Below are positions 4,603 through 6,604 of a stretch of 6,604 nucleotides of DNA, piece after piece. The stretch comes from an uncultured Kiritimatiellota bacterium. GTDB taxonomy: Bacteria > Verrucomicrobiota > Kiritimatiellia > RFP12 > UBA1067. The notes below the pieces were generated by a model, which saw only the letters and a program-made list of their open reading frames with translations, did no database searches and was not told where the DNA came from. Both the position numbers and the translations under genes were made by a program. The stretch's first letter is position 1. Each line of letters starts with the position of its first letter. The DNA is taken from positions 1 to 6,604 of the forward strand of contig CAKULR010000097.1 of assembly GCA_934667295.1 (NCBI GenBank). The letters run 5' to 3'.

Positions 4603-6604
4603 ATGAGGCGAGTTCTGGGAACGGTCTGCGCGCTGGCGTGCGCCATCGGCGCATGGGCGGCGGGCGTCAAGACGCCGGAGGAATCGAAGCTCTTCGTGCG
4701 GCACGAGGACCCGCAGACGGGCGTCGTCTCCTACCTGCTGGAGCCGGGGCGGGCGGCCTTCAACCAGCAGTCGCTCTACTTCACGGCGAAGTCGATGACG
4801 GACGACGGGCGCTTCCTCGTCTTCTGGGCCTCGGACGACGAGTTCCCGCCCGACCGCAGGGGCGCGCGCGTCCACGTCCCGAAGCGCCTGGCGCTCGTGG
4901 ACCTCGCGAAGGAGGAGATCATCGACCTGAAGGCCGGGGGGACGATTCCCTGGATCGACGTGAAGACGGACCAGATGTGGTACGTGGACGCGGCGGGCGT
5001 CCACCGGCGCGACTTCCTCGTCGATCCCCTGAAGGACAACCTGCTCTGTCCGTGGCCCGCCGCCCTCGCCGCGACGAAGCCCGGCACGAAGACCGCGCGC
5101 GGCACGCACCCCACGCTCTCCCCCGACCGGCGGTACGTGTTCCTGGACGTCCGCGTGGACAACCAATACCGCCAGGGCGTCATCGACACGGCGACCGGCG
5201 CGTGGACCGAGTGGACGCAGACGGACTTCTACTGCAACCACGGGCAGTTCAGTCCCGTCGACCCCACGCTCGCGCTGTGCGCCTGGGAGCGGGCGCGCTT
5301 CAAGGCGCCGGGCGAGCTGTACCCCGACGAACGCGCCCGCGCGACCTTCGACGCGACGGGCTGGGTGAGCGACGTCCTGCGCGCGCCGGACGACGTGTAC
5401 CCCCGCCTCTGGCTCTTCCGCGTGGGGCGGAACTGGGAGGTGACCTCGAAGATCACCAACTACGCGACGCATGAATACTTCGCCGAGGACGGGAAGGGCT
5501 TCTACTGGTGCTCGTCGGGCGTCGTCTACCACGACCTCGCGACGGGGCGCCAGTGGCGGATCGGCCCGAGCGGCATGGCGCATGCGACGATGACGGCGGA
5601 CAACCGGTACCTCGTGGGCGACGAGTCCTGGGGCGGCTGGTGGCGCGGCTGCGGCTGGACGGTGCGCTTCTGGAACCGCGCGACGCACCGGGGCGTCTAC
5701 ATCCACTCGAAGCGTCCGCGCATCGCGGCGAAGGAGAACGAATCCGGTCTCCACCCCGACCCGCATCCGCAGTTCGTCTGCGGGGGGCGCTACATCGTCT
5801 GCACGATGAACGACGAGGCGCGCCGCATGAACGTCTCCGTCACGCCCGTCGCCCCGCTCGTCGCGCGCACGAGCGACCCCGCCACCGCGCCGCAGCCGAA
5901 GACCTTCCCGCTCGCGTTCGACCCCGCCGCCCGCACGGACGCGACCTACGAGCTGCAGATCGACGTGGACGCGCTGCGGCGGAAGAACCTCGTCGCGCCG
6001 CCGCCGTGTACGGCTCCCGGCGACAGCTACACCGCCTTTGCGCTGAAGGGAATCGTGAACGGACACGAGCGGATGCTGCCGTTCGAGGCCGTGCAGGGTA
6101 CGGACTATCGGAAGAACGTCGTCCTCCGCTTCAAGATCCCGGCGGGTACGGAAAAGCTCTTCTACGTGGCGGATGCGCCCGGGCGCTTCGAGTACTACGA
6201 CTCCGAATCGTGCGCCAACCTGTTTGCCGGGGCCTACGAGCACGCGAACGCCGCCCGCTGGACGCCGGGGCCGGGCGCGACGTGTGCGCCGCACCGCGCC
6301 GGGCTCGCCTTCGCCGCCGCCGCGCCGTCCGCCGTCTCCTACGAGGTGCCGGTGCCGCCCGAGGCGTACGGACGGGACTTCAAGTTCGAGCTGGACCTGC
6401 GCAACCTCGGCACGGCGGACTGGACGGGCGGCCTGAAGCTCGTGCCGCTCGACGCCTCCGGCGCGCCCCTCGGCGGCGACGCCCTTGCGGGGCGGGGCAT
6501 GGGGAAGACGGTGGCGCGCGACCGGCGCGGCGTCTACCGCCTGACGGGCACGTTCCCCCCGGCGGCGCGGCGCGTGCGCCTGGAGATCGGCCTTGCCACG
6601 CGGG
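4603..6604 (+). CDS. Secreted beta-propeller protein resembling PL22 oligogalacturonate lyase, 3' end outside window
   Basis: The frame is open from ATG 4603 to the window edge: 667 complete codons and no stop. A Sec signal peptide is visible: MRR, then a hydrophobic stretch ending GAWAAG, cleavage probably after Ala19 or Ala20. Residues about 25-415 show repeated propeller-blade patterns (DDGRFLVFWASDD 67-79, HPTLSPDRRYVFLDV 169-183, AEDGKGFYW 294-302). Blocks resembling PL22 oligogalacturonate lyase are CNHGQFSPVDP (211-221), THEYF (289-293; His290 probably a metal ligand) and HPDPHPQF (384-391). PL22 enzymes are Mn-dependent and cleave short pectin-derived oligogalacturonides by beta-elimination; most are cytoplasmic and about 390 residues. 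Oddities are the signal peptide, an apparently longer stretch between the HGQF and THE blocks, DPHP where I would expect HPHP, and an extension from about 420 onward, rich in beta strands (for example FKFELDLRNL 593-602), possibly a carbohydrate-binding-type module. The fold is likely; lyase activity and substrate are uncertain, and a TolB/DPP-like binding propeller is the alternative. Confidence 0.78.
   Translation, partial: MRRVLGTVCALACAIGAWAAGVKTPEESKLFVRHEDPQTGVVSYLLEPGRAAFNQQSLYFTAKSMTDDGRFLVFWASDDEFPPDRRGARVHVPKRLALVDLAKEEIIDLKAGGTIPWIDVKTDQMWYVDAAGVHRRDFLVDPLKDNLLCPWPAALAATKPGTKTARGTHPTLSPDRRYVFLDVRVDNQYRQGVIDTATGAWTEWTQTDFYCNHGQFSPVDPTLALCAWERARFKAPGELYPDERARATFDATGWVSDVLRAPDDVYPRLWLFRVGRNWEVTSKITNYATHEYFAEDGKGFYWCSSGVVYHDLATGRQWRIGPSGMAHATMTADNRYLVGDESWGGWWRGCGWTVRFWNRATHRGVYIHSKRPRIAAKENESGLHPDPHPQFVCGGRYIVCTMNDEARRMNVSVTPVAPLVARTSDPATAPQPKTFPLAFDPAARTDATYELQIDVDALRRKNLVAPPPCTAPGDSYTAFALKGIVNGHERMLPFEAVQGTDYRKNVVLRFKIPAGTEKLFYVADAPGRFEYYDSESCANLFAGAYEHANAARWTPGPGATCAPHRAGLAFAAAAPSAVSYEVPVPPEAYGRDFKFELDLRNLGTADWTGGLKLVPLDASGAPLGGDALAGRGMGKTVARDRRGVYRLTGTFPPAARRVRLEIGLATR

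Noticed and set aside
4595..4606. Mini-frame Met-Thr-Arg-stop whose TGA overlaps the ATG of the lyase-like gene.
   Set aside because: Three codons with the ATG touching the ribosome binding site give no usable spacing; most likely chance in a short gap.
2289..4654. Two long minus-strand frames (2289-3515 and 3152-4654).
   Set aside because: They lie opposite rlmN and the phosphoesterase, whose motifs are unmistakable, and their translations are low-complexity Arg/Ala/Val/Glu strings.
4585..6294. A 569-codon open frame on the minus strand opposite the lyase-like gene.
   Set aside because: Its product is Arg/Val/Ala-rich with no recognisable domain, as expected of antisense frames in GC-rich DNA. 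The plus-strand frame over the same bases has a signal peptide, propeller repeats and a ribosome binding site.

Overview
This is a fully coding, strongly GC-rich stretch (G/C dominates third codon positions) holding six genes, all on the + strand. The first has lost its 5' end and the last its 3' end to the window edges. TGA ends four of the five genes whose stop is visible; the fifth uses TAA. A putatively secreted carbohydrate-active enzyme, a secreted phosphoesterase with a Tat-like leader and dense high-GC coding would fit a polysaccharide-degrading bacterium, possibly of the PVC group (Kiritimatiellota/Lentisphaerota-like). That placement is an impression from gene content and style, not a demonstrated assignment.

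Layout: (1) 3-599, C-terminal part of a clan GH-A glycoside hydrolase resembling GH50 beta-agarase/GH42; (2) 596-1807, a TRAM-domain RNA (uracil-5-)-methyltransferase of the RlmD/TrmA family that has lost three of the four usual iron-sulfur cysteines; (3) 1804-2400, a TetR-family regulator starting at GTG; (4) 2397-3506, RlmN, the radical-SAM adenine-C2 methyltransferase, with every catalytic residue recognisable; (5) 3503-4588, an exported calcineurin-like metallophosphoesterase; (6) 4603-6604, open at the window end, a secreted beta-propeller protein resembling PL22 oligogalacturonate lyase, with a long C-terminal extension.

The first four junctions are all 4-base stop/start overlaps (ATGA or GTGA) and the fifth is a 14-base gap carrying a ribosome binding site. 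The six genes therefore look like one translationally coupled operon whose promoter lies upstream of the window and whose terminator lies downstream. No intergenic stretch long enough for an internal promoter, RNA gene, repeat or CRISPR array was seen.

The combination is odd. Two base-modifying RNA methyltransferases flank a TetR regulator, and this housekeeping-type core sits between carbohydrate-active or exported enzymes. It could be simple genome packing, or a unit in which the regulator controls both ribosome modification and polysaccharide use. The sequence alone does not decide. I see no clear evidence of a wholly new defence or mobile system here.
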